64,000 nucleotides of DNA from CAZMGG01 sp964565715 (lineage in GTDB: Bacteria; Planctomycetota; UBA1135; UBA2386): assembly GCA_964565715.1 (NCBI GenBank), contig CAZMGG010000013.1:1-64000 (forward strand), written 5' to 3'. A program made the translations under genes and the position numbers. Of this stretch, positions 44,447 through 55,900 are shown in pieces (position 1 is the stretch's first letter; every line of letters starts with the position of its first letter). The notes under the pieces are model-generated. The model had not been told where the DNA came from and did no database searches. It saw only the letters and a program-made list of their open reading frames with translations.

Positions 44447-45817
44447 CTACTTCGCCCGCAGCACCCCGGTCACCGCCAGCTCCAGCAACCCCGGCTCGCC
44501 GGCCCCGCACGACAGGTACCGCACGATCCCCTGGCGGTCGATCACCACCAGCGTCGGGATGCCGGAGACCTGGTAGGCCTGGCTGTTGACGCCGGACCCG
44601 GCGATCCCAAGCGGGTAGTTGAGCTGCATGTCCTGGTGGAAGTCCTGCACGTGCGCCGGGTAGTCCTCCGGCGCGATCGGTCGCACCGCCGCGCGCTCCG
44701 ACACGTCGTAGCCGTAGTCCTCGACCTTGCACGGCCCGATCACCTGCAGGTCGTCGGGATGCGCCATCTGCAGCGCCACCAGGTGCGGCATCGCCTTGCG
44801 GCACGGCTCGCACCACGGCTGCCAGAAGTCCAGCACCACCACCTTGCCGCGCAGCGCCGCCAGCGTGTCGTCGCCTTCGACCTTGCCGCCGACCCAGTGG
44901 TCGAAGCGCACCGCCGGCGCCGGCTTGCCGAGGAACGGCGCCGCCGCGGCCACGTAGCGCCGCTGGTTCCGGTCGACCGCCGAACCGGTGGCGCCGTCCG
45001 GCGGCGGGGCCGCCAGGAAGTCGCGCACCAGCGCCGCACCCTGGTCGAACTCGCCGCGGTGGGTGCAGAGCGCCAGCTGCACCAGCACCGCCCAGGCCTG
45101 GTGGTCCGGCCAGGCGGCGGGGTCCTTGCGGATCGCGTCGACCTGCTCCTGCGCCGCGGCCAGCTCGCCGCGGTGGATCGCCGCCACGACGCCGAAGGTC
45201 ACCGCCGCGGTGCGGCAGGCCGGCGCCGGGTCCCTGGCCAGCGCCTCGAGGTGCGCCTGCAGGCGATCCCAGGCGCCGAGCGCGATGAGGGTGCGCGGGT
45301 AGTAGCTGGTGCGGACGCTGGGATTGCGGCGGGCAGATCCCTGGGCGTCCTCGGCGGCGATGGTCTTCTGCATCCAGTCGGCGGCCAGCGCCTCGTCCTT
45401 GCTGTTCATCGCCGCGATGCACAGCGAACCCATGGTCTGCAGGTCCGGGGCCTGCGGGTCGCCCTGCTGCAGGCTGCGGGCGTAGGCGTCCACCGCCGCG
45501 CGGTAGTCGCGGCCCTGCTCGTGGACCCGGGCCAGCAGCAGCCAGCTCGCCGCCGACAGGTCGTTCCGGCTGCCGAAGTCGCGGAGCAGCGCTGCCCGGG
45601 CTGTTTCGGCGGCCGCCTGCAGCTCCTGCAGGGCGGGTGACGGCACGCCGCCCTTCTTCAGCTCGCCCGACTGCCGCGCCTGCAGCATGGCCTCGGTCAG
45701 CGCCTTGTGCTTCTGCTGGTAGCCCGCGTGGGCGGCCCTCAGTTCGGCGTCGGCGGACTGGGCCGGCAGGACGGCGGCCAGGGCAGCGAACAGGACGGCG
45801 CACCGGAGCCGGAGCAT
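44447..45817 (-). CDS. TlpA-like thioredoxin-domain protein with helical N-terminal region
   Basis: 456 residues. A signal peptide (LFAALAAVLPAQ) is followed by about 280 residues of helical, TPR-like chain and then a TlpA/ResA thioredoxin domain with KVVVLDFWQPWCEPCRKAM (CEPC site) and the cis-proline strand VSGIPTLVVIDRQG. It should be a periplasmic disulfide reductase or thiol partner. It is the second gene of an operon whose first gene encodes the UGA-containing glutaredoxin, 26 bp upstream. Confidence 0.85.
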   Translation of the reverse strand: MLRLRCAVLFAALAAVLPAQSADAELRAAHAGYQQKHKALTEAMLQARQSGELKKGGVPSPALQELQAAAETARAALLRDFGSRNDLSAASWLLLARVHEQGRDYRAAVDAYARSLQQGDPQAPDLQTMGSLCIAAMNSKDEALAADWMQKTIAAEDAQGSARRNPSVRTSYYPRTLIALGAWDRLQAHLEALARDPAPACRTAAVTFGVVAAIHRGELAAAQEQVDAIRKDPAAWPDHQAWAVLVQLALCTHRGEFDQGAALVRDFLAAPPPDGATGSAVDRNQRRYVAAAAPFLGKPAPAVRFDHWVGGKVEGDDTLAALRGKVVVLDFWQPWCEPCRKAMPHLVALQMAHPDDLQVIGPCKVEDYGYDVSERAAVRPIAPEDYPAHVQDFHQDMQLNYPLGIAGSGVNSQAYQVSGIPTLVVIDRQGIVRYLSCGAGEPGLLELAVTGVLRAK

Positions 45818-45843
45818 GGGCGTGTTACGGAGCGGACGCCCGG

Positions 45844-46083
45844 TCAGGCCAGCGCCGCCTCGATCTTCTTGAAGTCGGCGCCGACGATCGGCGGGCCGCC
45901 GTCGATGCGCGTGACGGGGATCGACATGATGCCCATCTCCACCATCTCGTCGCGCGCCGTGGCGTCGGCGTGCACGTCCTTGATCTGGAACTTCAGGCCC
46001 TTCTTGGTGAGGAACTCCTTCACCTTGGTGCAGGCGCCTCAACCGGCGCCGCTGTAGACGACGATGCTCTTCTGGTTGGTCAT
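45844..46083 (-). CDS. Selenocysteine-containing glutaredoxin (in-frame UGA)
   Basis: 79 codons from the ATG at 46083, preceded by a strong GGAGGAA ribosome site. Codon 15 is TGA (46039-46041). Reading it as selenocysteine gives VVYSGAG-U-GAC-TKVKEFL, so U15 falls on the first cysteine of the glutaredoxin CxxC motif, followed by Cys18. The chain then continues with the expected fold, the cis-proline segment MSIPVTRIDGGPP and VGADFKKIE, and stops at 45844. A hairpin with bacterial SECIS features lies right after the UGA. Standard gene finders would call only a short fragment. A sequencing error of a TGC codon is the main alternative. Confidence 0.85.
46006..46024 (-). promoter_or_regulatory. 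Candidate bacterial SECIS hairpin
   Basis: On the coding strand, GGTGA-A-GG-AGTT-CC-TCACC: a 5-bp stem, a bulged A on the 5' side, a 2-bp upper stem and an AGUU loop. The loop begins 22 nt after the UGA, within the 16-37 nt known for bacterial SECIS elements, and has the conserved G followed by U. SelB with Sec-tRNA would bind here. Confidence 0.68.
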
Positions 46084-46231
46084 GTTTCCTCCGCGGGGCG
46101 GCGGCGGGATGCCGCCGGCCGTTCGGTGAGGGGCGAGGGTAGGACGCGGGCCGGCCCAGGCAAGAAAACCCGCGGCGCCGCGGCAGATCGGCCACCGCCG
46201 GGCCAATACCCCTCTCCCCCCGAGAGGTCCC

Positions 46232-48691
46232 ATGCTCACGCTCGCCGTCCTGCTGTCCCTCACCGCCCCCCAGGAACCTGCCCACCACCCCGGCGCCGCG
46301 CCGAGCCTGCTCGCCGTGCCGCTGGCCTTCGAGCAGCACCCGGAAGCCCGGGGCGACTGCTACCTGGCGCGCCTCGGCGGCCACGCGATCGTGCTCCGCC
46401 CCGCCGGGGCCACCTTGCGCCTGCACGGCCCCGACGATGCCACCGCCGAGCTGACGATCACCTTCCCCGGCGCCGCAGCGGATGCGCCGCTGTCCGGCGA
46501 GGCGCGCACCGCGCGCACCGTGCATTGCCTGCTGGGCGATGACCCGACCCGCTGGCGGCGCGACCTCGCCACCTTCCGCACCGTGCGCCAGCGCGAGCTG
46601 TGGCCCGGCATCGACGTGCTCTGGCACGGCCGGGCCGGCGCCCTCGAGTACGACTTCGTCGTGGCGCCCGGCGCCGATCCGGCGCCGATCCGGGTGCGCT
46701 TCGGCGGCGGCACGCCGACGCTGGCCAGCAACGGCGACCTGCTGCTCTCCACCGCGGCCGGCGAGGTGCGCCACCGCGCGCCGGTGGCGTTCCAGGAAGA
46801 CGATGGGGAACGCACCGCCGTCGCCGCCCGCTACCGCCTCGGCGACAACGGCGGGGTCGCGCTCGAACTCGGCGCCTACGACCGCAGCCGCGAGCTGGTG
46901 ATCGATCCGGTGATCCACTACCTGGCGCGCCTGGACGGCCTGGTCAACAGCGTGGCCACCGACCAGGCCTGCCGGGTCGCGGTGGACGCCCAGGGCCACG
47001 TGGTGGTGGCGTTCGGCACCAGCACGCCGGACCTGCCGACCCGCAATCCGATCCAGGCGACGCCCGGCAACAACACCGACGTGTTCGTGGCGCGCTTCAA
47101 CCAGGCCGGCACCGACCTGGTGTTCGCCACCTACCTGGGCGGCCGGGCCGCCGACAACCCCGGCGGCGTGGCGATCCTGCCGGGCGGCGACATCGTCGTG
47201 GCGTGCCGCACCGGCTCGCCGGACTACCCGCTGCTGAACCCGGCCTTCGCCGGGCCGCTGGCGGCGCAGAGCGTGGCCGCGGGCGTCACCGTGCTGTCCC
47301 CGACCGGCGCCCTGCAGTGGTCGACGTTCTTCACGCTGCCCACCACCACCAATGCGCCGGCCACCGACGTGGCCACCGATGCGCTCGGCAACGTGGTGGT
47401 CTGCGGCCACACCAACACGCTGAACCTGCCGATGGGCGCGACGGCGTTCCAGGGCCAGCGCAGCGGCGTCACCGATGCCTGGCTGGCCCGCTTCAGCGGC
47501 GGCGGCGGCTTCCTCGGCGGCACCTACTTCGGCCTCACCGGCGTCAACGAGGCGCTGGACGTGGCGGTGGCGGCGAACGGCAGCATCTGCGTCGGCGGCC
47601 GCATCCGGCTCGGCACGGTGCCGATCCAGGGCGGCTTCCAGGGGACCCACGGCGGCGGCACCTTCGACGCCTGGCTCGCGGTGTTCAACGCGAACCTGAG
47701 CGCCCTGCAGTACAGCACCTACGTCGGCGGCTCGGCCAACGAGGCCGAGTTCGGCTTCGAGCAGCTCGGCATCGCGGTCGACGCCCGCGGCCATGTCGCC
47801 ATGGCCAGCGCCACCACCTCCAGCAACCTGCCGGTGTCGCCTGGCGCGTGGCAGACGGCGTACCGCGGCTCCCGCGACGGCTTCGTGGTGAAGGTGGATC
47901 CGTCGCTGCAGGGGGCGGCGTCACGGCTGTTCTGCACCTATCTGGGCGGCATCGGCAATGACGGCCTCGCCGACGTGGCCATGGACAGCCAGGGCCATTG
48001 CTACCTGGCCGGCGGCACCACCTCGACGGACCTGCCGTTCGTGCATCCGCTGCGCGCCCACTCGGGCAACACGCTGCAGAGCGACGGCCTGGTGGCGGTG
48101 CTGGACGGCGGCGGCCAGGCCCTGCGCTTCGCGACGTCGCTCGGTGCCAACCTGGCCGTGGAAGGCATCGCGCTCGGCGCCGACGGCCTCATGGCACTGG
48201 CCGGCACCGGCAACGCCTTCGGCATCCCGGTGACGCCCGGCGCCTTCCAGCCCGGCGGCAACAGCGCCGGCGGCGCGATCTTCGCCGCGCGTCTCGAACT
48301 GTTCACCGCCGGCCGCGACGGCTACGGCCAGGGCCACGCCGGCACGCTCGGCGTGCCGACCATCGCCGCCAGCGCTGATCCGGTGCTGGGCCAGACCATC
48401 GACATCCTGCTGGGCAACTCGTCGGGCCAGCCGAACTTCTGCGCGCTGGCGTTCGGCCTCAGCCAGGACGCGGCGCCGACCCCGCTCGGCGGCGTGCTGC
48501 TGGTCGGCTCGTTCCTGACCGCGCCGTTCACCGTGCCGTTGGCCGGCGCCGGCGGCACGTTCCCGCTGCCGATCCCCGCCAGCACGATCTTCTGCAACAT
48601 GCCGGTGTTCGTGCAGAGCGCGCAGATCGACGCCGGCGCCAGCCACGGCGTGGCGTTCTCCAGGGGCCTGGCGCTGCGACTGGGCGTGTGA
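46232..48691 (+). CDS. Large secreted SBBP-repeat protein
   Basis: 819 residues with a short N-terminal signal peptide (LTLAVLLSLTAPQ). About 200 residues of an N-terminal beta domain (RELWPGIDVLWHGRAGALEYDF, a conserved form in this family) precede SBBP-type propeller repeats with FATYLGG, YSTYVGGSANEAEF and FCTYLGGIGNDGL. The C-terminal 130 residues (GYGQGHAGTLGVP ... ALRLGV) are the recurrent secreted domain of this window. Probably cell-surface; ligand unknown. Its promoter region (46084-46231) is shared with the divergent glutaredoxin operon. Confidence 0.85.
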   Translation: MLTLAVLLSLTAPQEPAHHPGAAPSLLAVPLAFEQHPEARGDCYLARLGGHAIVLRPAGATLRLHGPDDATAELTITFPGAAADAPLSGEARTARTVHCLLGDDPTRWRRDLATFRTVRQRELWPGIDVLWHGRAGALEYDFVVAPGADPAPIRVRFGGGTPTLASNGDLLLSTAAGEVRHRAPVAFQEDDGERTAVAARYRLGDNGGVALELGAYDRSRELVIDPVIHYLARLDGLVNSVATDQACRVAVDAQGHVVVAFGTSTPDLPTRNPIQATPGNNTDVFVARFNQAGTDLVFATYLGGRAADNPGGVAILPGGDIVVACRTGSPDYPLLNPAFAGPLAAQSVAAGVTVLSPTGALQWSTFFTLPTTTNAPATDVATDALGNVVVCGHTNTLNLPMGATAFQGQRSGVTDAWLARFSGGGGFLGGTYFGLTGVNEALDVAVAANGSICVGGRIRLGTVPIQGGFQGTHGGGTFDAWLAVFNANLSALQYSTYVGGSANEAEFGFEQLGIAVDARGHVAMASATTSSNLPVSPGAWQTAYRGSRDGFVVKVDPSLQGAASRLFCTYLGGIGNDGLADVAMDSQGHCYLAGGTTSTDLPFVHPLRAHSGNTLQSDGLVAVLDGGGQALRFATSLGANLAVEGIALGADGLMALAGTGNAFGIPVTPGAFQPGGNSAGGAIFAARLELFTAGRDGYGQGHAGTLGVPTIAASADPVLGQTIDILLGNSSGQPNFCALAFGLSQDAAPTPLGGVLLVGSFLTAPFTVPLAGAGGTFPLPIPASTIFCNMPVFVQSAQIDAGASHGVAFSRGLALRLGV

Positions 48692-48697
48692 GCCGGC

Positions 48698-49750
48698 TCA
48701 GCCGTCGTCGTCACAGCCGCCCAGGGCGCCGTGCGCGACGCCCCAGACCACGCCGGCGACCAGGACCGCATCGAGCGCGACGGCCACGGGTGTCAGCAGC
48801 ACCCGCCACCACACGCCCGACGGCGCGCTGCGCCAGATCACCGTGCGCACGCTGGCCTCGCCATCGGCGATCGGCACGCGCCGGGATCCGGCGCTGTTCC
48901 GGCCCATGGCGAACGCGGCGTGCCCCGTCCAGCGCCACACCAGGATCGGCCAGGCCGGCGCGCAGTCGGCCGCGGCCAGCGCCAGGGCGGGACCGGCCCG
49001 CAGGCGGATCAGGGCGCTGCCGTCGACGGTGCAGCGGCGCACCAGCACCTCCAGGGGCGCCAGTTCGCGGCAGCGGGCGGCGAAGTCCGGGGCGGCCGCC
49101 GCCGCGGCGCCGAGCCGGGCCAGCTCCACCGGATCGGTCACCACCACGGCGTCGGGCCCGAGCACGCCGAGCAGCACGCTGAAGCCGCGGCCCGCGGCCC
49201 CCGGATCGCGTTCGAGCAGCCGTTCGTGCAGGTCGTCGAAGGGCTCTGGCAGCCGCCCCGGCGCGCGCCACGCCTCGACCAGCCCGAGGGCCCGGGCCTC
49301 GTCGGGCGAGGCGTGGCGCTCGAGCGCCGGCAGCGAGGTCTCCCCTTCCAGCACCAGGCGCGCCGTGCGCGCCACCGGATGCGCGAGCGGCTGTTCGTGC
49401 TGCAGCACCGCCCGCAGGCGCCGCAGGCCGAGGTCCGGCTCGAGCAGCGCGGTCGCCTGCCCGGCGGCCTGGCGGTCGTCCGGCAGCAGGGTGAACGGGA
49501 CCTCGGGGCCGGGCGGCAGCTCGCGGGCCAGTTCGGTGGCCAGTCCCGTGAGGGGGCCGCTCACCTGCAGGGTCACGGTGCCGTCCGGGCCGATGGTCAC
49601 CGCCGGCACCGTGGCGGCGACCGCGCGATCCTCCCGTTGGTGGCTGTCGTGGTGGTGCCAGAGCAGCTGGGTGAGGCAGGACTGCAGGAGGACGAGAGGG
49701 ACGAGGGCCGCACAGCGCAGGAGCACGGCCGGAGTGGGTTTCCCGAGCAT
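48698..49750 (-). CDS. Lipoprotein of unknown function
   Basis: 350 residues. The lipobox LLQSC gives Cys25 after a hydrophobic segment. The middle is a Leu/Arg/Ala-rich chain without recognisable motifs; a second hydrophobic segment (PVAVALDAVLVAGVVWGVAH) lies near the C-terminus, which ends in GGCDDDG. It is the last gene of the leftward operon that carries the cytochrome and DUF1501 genes (27 bp from the preceding stop), so it may belong to the same process. Confidence 0.65.
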   Translation of the reverse strand: MLGKPTPAVLLRCAALVPLVLLQSCLTQLLWHHHDSHQREDRAVAATVPAVTIGPDGTVTLQVSGPLTGLATELARELPPGPEVPFTLLPDDRQAAGQATALLEPDLGLRRLRAVLQHEQPLAHPVARTARLVLEGETSLPALERHASPDEARALGLVEAWRAPGRLPEPFDDLHERLLERDPGAAGRGFSVLLGVLGPDAVVVTDPVELARLGAAAAAAPDFAARCRELAPLEVLVRRCTVDGSALIRLRAGPALALAAADCAPAWPILVWRWTGHAAFAMGRNSAGSRRVPIADGEASVRTVIWRSAPSGVWWRVLLTPVAVALDAVLVAGVVWGVAHGALGGCDDDG

Positions 49751-49777
49751 GGCGCGCCGCAGCGCGCACCGGGGATC

Positions 49778-51471
49778 TCAGTTGCGGGGCTTGACCGGGT
49801 ACTTGCCGGGATCCTGCTGGAACGGCTTCGGGCAGTTGGGGCAGCAGAAGCCGATCGTGCGGCCCTCGTGCACCAGCGTGAAGGCCGGATCCACGGGCTT
49901 GCCGGACACCGGGCAGACATCGTTCACCGGCATCGCGGCCGGCGCGGGCAAGGGCTTCGTCGGGTCCGCCGCCGGGCCCGCCGGCGCGGGCGCCGGGCCG
50001 AGCTTCACCTCCGGCTCGATCTCCAGCACCGGGTCGCCGGAGCCGAGACCGGCGTCGACGACCAGGCCCTGCCGCTGCCGCAGCATCGAAACGGCCGCCT
50101 CGCCGAGCCCGGTGTTCCACAGATACACCTTCTCCAGCGCCGGCAACGCCAGCAGGTCGTCGCGCAACGCTTCCAGCAGCGGCGTCTCCGCCAGCACCAG
50201 CTCGCGCAACTGGCCGAGCCCGCGCAGATGCCGCAGCCCCGCCATCGTCACGCCGCTCGCGCGAAGGTCGAGCCGCCGCAGTCCGGTCATCGTGCCGATC
50301 AGCGGCATCGACGCGTCGGTGACCCTGGTGCGGGCCAGCGACAGCTCGCCGATCACCGGCGCCAGATCCGTCAGCAGCCGCGCCGCCGCCGCGTCGTCGA
50401 TCGTCTCGGCGACCGGCGCGCAGTCGATGCGCAGCAGGTCACTGCCCTGGCTCAGGGGGGCGGCATGCACCAGCGCCTCGGCGAGACGCGCCCGGGCCGC
50501 CTGCAGCACCGCCTGGCCCTCGCCCGGCGGCGGCGCCGGCGTCTTCGGCCTCTCGCCGGCCTTGTCGCCGTCGGGGTCCGGCGCCACCTGGGAAGGCGGC
50601 GGCTCGCCGTCGAAGCTGGCGCCCTCGTCAAGCCAGCGCCGCACCAGCTCCATCTGCTCGGGAGTGAGCTGCGGCTTGCCTTCCGGCGGCATCCGGTCGT
50701 CGTGCTCCAGCGGCAGGGTCATCCGCTCCCACAGGAAGCTCTTCGCCGCGTTGCCGGGCTCGATCACCGGGCCGTTCTCGCTGCCGGCCTTGATCGCGGT
50801 TGGCGAATCCAGGCGCAGATCGGCCTTGTGCTTCTTCGGGCCGTGGCACGACGCGCAGTACTTCTCCATCAATGGCGCGATGTCCCGCAGATAGGAGACC
50901 TGGGCTGCGTTGGGCGTGGCCGCGCCATTGCCGGCAGGCACCACAGGCTGCACCGCCGGCGGCGGCTCGGGCTGCGGTCGCGGCTTCGGCGGAGGCTTCA
51001 CCTTGCCCTCGAGCGCGTCCTGCAGCGGCCCGCTCAGGAAGTCGTCACCATGGGTGAGCGACGCGCCGTAGTGGCCCGCCGGCACCACCAGCAGGAGCGT
51101 CAGCGCGAGGCTCCAGCGATAGACCGCGCGGGAGGCGAACACCGACGCCAGGAGCGCCAGCAGGCCGCAGGCGCCGGCGGCGCAGACGCCGAGCACCTGA
51201 TGCATGGTGAGCGCGTCGGCGTCGTAGCCGCCCTCGGCGGCCAGCTCGAGGCCGGAGACCGCGGCCAGGCCGGCGAACACCGCATTGAGCCAGAGCAGCA
51301 CCAGGATCGCCGGACGCGGGAACCGGCGGCGCACGAGACCACCGCCGAGCTCGATCAGGGCCAGCACCGCCACCAGGGCCAGTGGGAAGTGCAGCACCAG
51401 CGGGTGGACGCGGCCGAGCACGATCCACCAGGGCGAGGGGCCGGCTTCCTGCGCCAATGACAGGAGCGCGC

Positions 51472-51475
<4 letters not shown>
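49778..51475 (-). CDS. Membrane protein with DUF2231-like, cytochrome c, LRR and YHS-like parts
   Basis: 565 residues from a GTG overlapping the DUF1501 stop (GTGA). The N-terminus has four membrane helices of the DUF2231 type (HPLVLHFPLALVAVLALIELGG onward). A planctomycete cytochrome-like domain follows with YCASCH, the heme-binding CxxCH, and MPPEGKP. Then come leucine-rich repeats (TMTGLRRLDLRASG, LRHLRGLGQLRELVLAET) and a C-terminal YHS-like metal site (CPVSGKPVDPAF, GFCCPNCPKPFQQDP). An electron-transfer or metal-sensing role in the membrane is plausible. Confidence 0.83.
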
Positions 51476-52902
<1,427 letters not shown>

Positions 52903-52909
52903 CGGGGCC

Positions 52910-55900
52910 TCAATCACAGCAGAGGGTGGCGTCGAGGGACAGGCAGGCACTGGCCAGCAGGATCCAGGCGGCGCGTTCGGCCGTCGCGGCCGGATCGGCG
53001 GCGCCGGCCACCTTGGCGGCGTCGTCGGGAGCGGCGGCGAAGCGCTCGCGCCAGGTGCCGAGCGCCGCCAGCAGGGCCTGCCGCGCCGCCGGCTCCGGCG
53101 TGCGGCCGGTGCAGCGGCGGTGCAGATCGGTGAGCCGGCTGTCGTCGTCCCCGGCGGCCGCCAGCGTGCGGTCCGCCAGCGCGCCGGCCGCCGCCACGAA
53201 CTGGGGATCGTTCCACAGCACCAGGGCCTGCAACGGCGTGTTGGTGCTGATCCGCTGCACGGTGCAGAACTCGCGGGTCGGCGCGTCGAAGGTCATCAGG
53301 TTGGGCGGCGGACAGGCGCGCTTCCAGTAGGTGTAGAGGCTGCGCCGCCGCAGGTCGTCGCCGCTGCCCGCCTGGTAGTTGCGCGTGTTGGACTGCGGCA
53401 TCGCCACCTCCTGCCACAACCCGTCGGGCTGCAGCGGCTTCACCGACGGCCCGCCGAAGCGCTCCGCCAGCAGGCCCGACACGAACAGCGCCTGGTCGCG
53501 GATCTGCTCCGCCGACAGGCGATGGCGCGGGAACGCCGCCAGCCAGCGGTTGTCGGGATCGCGATCCCGCAGGTCCGGCCGCTGCCGGGACGACTGCGCG
53601 AACGTGGCGCTGCCGACGATCAGCCGCAGCACGTGCTGCAGGTCCCAGCCCGATTCGCGCAGCTCCACCGCCAGCCAGTCGAGCAGTTCCGGATGGCTCG
53701 GCCACTCGCCCTGCATGCCGAAGTCGCCCACCGTGCGCACGAGGCCCTGGCCGAACACCTGCTGCCAGAGCCGGTTCACCGCCACCCGCGCGAACAGCGG
53801 GTTGTCCTCGGCGCACAGCCACTGCGCGAGCCCACGCCGGTCGCGCGGCGCCCCCTCGGGCAGGGCCCCCAGCGCCGCCGGCACCGCCCGTTCGACCTTG
53901 CGGCTGAGGTCCGGCTGGTCGTAGGCGCCGCGCTGCAACAGGTAGGTCGGCCGCGGCTCGGCCAGTTCCTGCACCACCATGGTGCGCGGCAGCGCCGCCT
54001 CCAGGGCCGCCACCTGCTTCTGCAGCCCCTCGACCCTGGCCTTCCGTTCGGCGTAGCCCGGCGAGAAACGCAGCCGCCAGCCGAGCGCGATGCGCCGCTC
54101 GGCCTCGGCGTCCCGCGCCGTGCCGGGCAGCAGGATCCGCAGCAGGTCGCCGACCAGTTCCTCGCCGCTGCCATCGCGCCGCAGGTAGCCGCCGGCCACG
54201 CCGCCGGTGTTCACCACCTTCAGGCAGAGCAGGCTCTCGCCCGCCGGCAGGTCCACCGTGGCCCGGTCCTGATCGGCGGCCGCACCCCGTTCCACCTGCC
54301 GGCCCGCCACCTCGGCGCCGCGCACGAACAGGCGGAAGCCGTCGTCGCTGCCCAGCGCGAACGTCGCCTGCCGCGCGCCCGGCACGAAGAGCCGCTTGCC
54401 GAGGTAGCTGACGTTCAGGCCCTCGGGCAGCGGATTGACCCGCCCGTCCTGCAGCGCCGGATCCTGCCGCCAGGTCTGGTTGCCGAAGCCGAAGTTCTGC
54501 CGCGGGTCGAGCTGCGCCTGCTGCTCGGGCCCATACACCTTCTCCCAGGCCTCCTGCCCCGACGCCGCCGGGAACGGCCCGGTCACGAACCAGAAGCTGC
54601 TCGTCACCGGCAGCAACTCGAGGCCGCCCTCGCCGATCTGGCCCAGCGACAGCCGCACCCGGCCCAGCGCGTGATTGGCGTAGACCGACTGGTAGCGCAG
54701 CCGCACCTGCACCTCGGTGCCGCCGGCATAGCCGAACGGCTCGTCGGCCAGCAGCAGCAGCACCCGGCCGCCGGGCACGTTGTGGGCATCCACCGCCCAG
54801 CCCGCCCCGCGCCCCGACGGCAGCACGTTGCTGGCGGCGAAATCGCCGTTCGGCTGCTCATGGTCGGCCCAGGTCCAGCCCAGCGACACCTGCTTCCGCT
54901 GCTGCGGGTCGGCCACCGACACCGCCTCCACCTCCACCGCCGACAGCACCGCATTGCCGTTGGGCGCCCGGCCGATCCGGCCCGCCGGCAGGCTCTTGTC
55001 CGGCAGCGCCTCCACCAGCAGCAGCCGCAGATCCTGCGCATCGGTCCGCAGCGTGTAGCTGTGGTCGTCCCGCGCCGGATTGGGCCCCGAGGCCAGCACC
55101 GAGCCGTCCTCCAGCACCGTCATCCGCGCGCCGCCGCTGGCGCTCGCGCCCTGCAGCCGCACCGGCGGCCACTGCACCCCGCTCCGTTCCAGCATGGCGG
55201 CCCGGAACGCGGCGGCCTCCGCCTCCTCGCCCGGCACCGGCTCCTCCAGCGCCGCCCGCGCCGCCGCCAGTTCCTCCTGCAGCCGCGCCTGTTCCCGTTC
55301 CTGCTCCTCGCTCGGCACCACCAGGAACGGCTCGTGCGCCCGGTTCGGATCCGGCTGCTGGCTGTAGAGCCCCGGCTGGTCCACCGAGTTGAAGAAGCCG
55401 TAGAAGCGGTAGAAGTCCTCGTGCGAGATCGGGTCGTACTTGTGCTCGTGGCAGCGCGCGCAGCCCACCGTCAGCCCGAGGAACACCGAGCCCACCGTGC
55501 TGGCCCGGTCCACCGCGTACTCGACCAGATATTCCTCCGAGATGGCGCCGCCCTCGTCGGTGGTGACGTGCGCCCGCAGGAAGCCGGTGGCGACCTTCTG
55601 CGCCCGCGTGCTGCCCTCCAGCAGGTCGCCGGCCAGCTGCTCGGTGACGAAGCGGTCGTAGGGCATGTTCTGCCGGAACGCCTCCAGCACCCAGTCGCGA
55701 TACGGCCACAGCTGCCAGCCCGCGTCGGTGTGGATGCCGATGGTGTCGGCGTAGCGCGCCGCATCCAGCCACGGCCGCGCGAAGTGCTCGGCCGCCCGGC
55801 TGCGGTAGGGCTCCTCGCCGAGCAGCCGCGTCGCCAGCCTCGCCACCCGGTCCGCGCCGGCATCGCCGACGAACGCATCGATCTCCGCCGGCGTCGGCGG

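Noticed and set aside
44186..45640. Plus-strand frame of 484 codons over the TlpA-like gene
   Set aside because: It is antisense to a gene with a signal peptide and a CEPC thioredoxin site and has shadow composition.
46039..46041. Ordinary stop codon ending a 74-codon protein
   Set aside because: The longer upstream frame is not coding, whereas the sequence after the TGA continues the glutaredoxin fold in the same frame with a SECIS-like hairpin.
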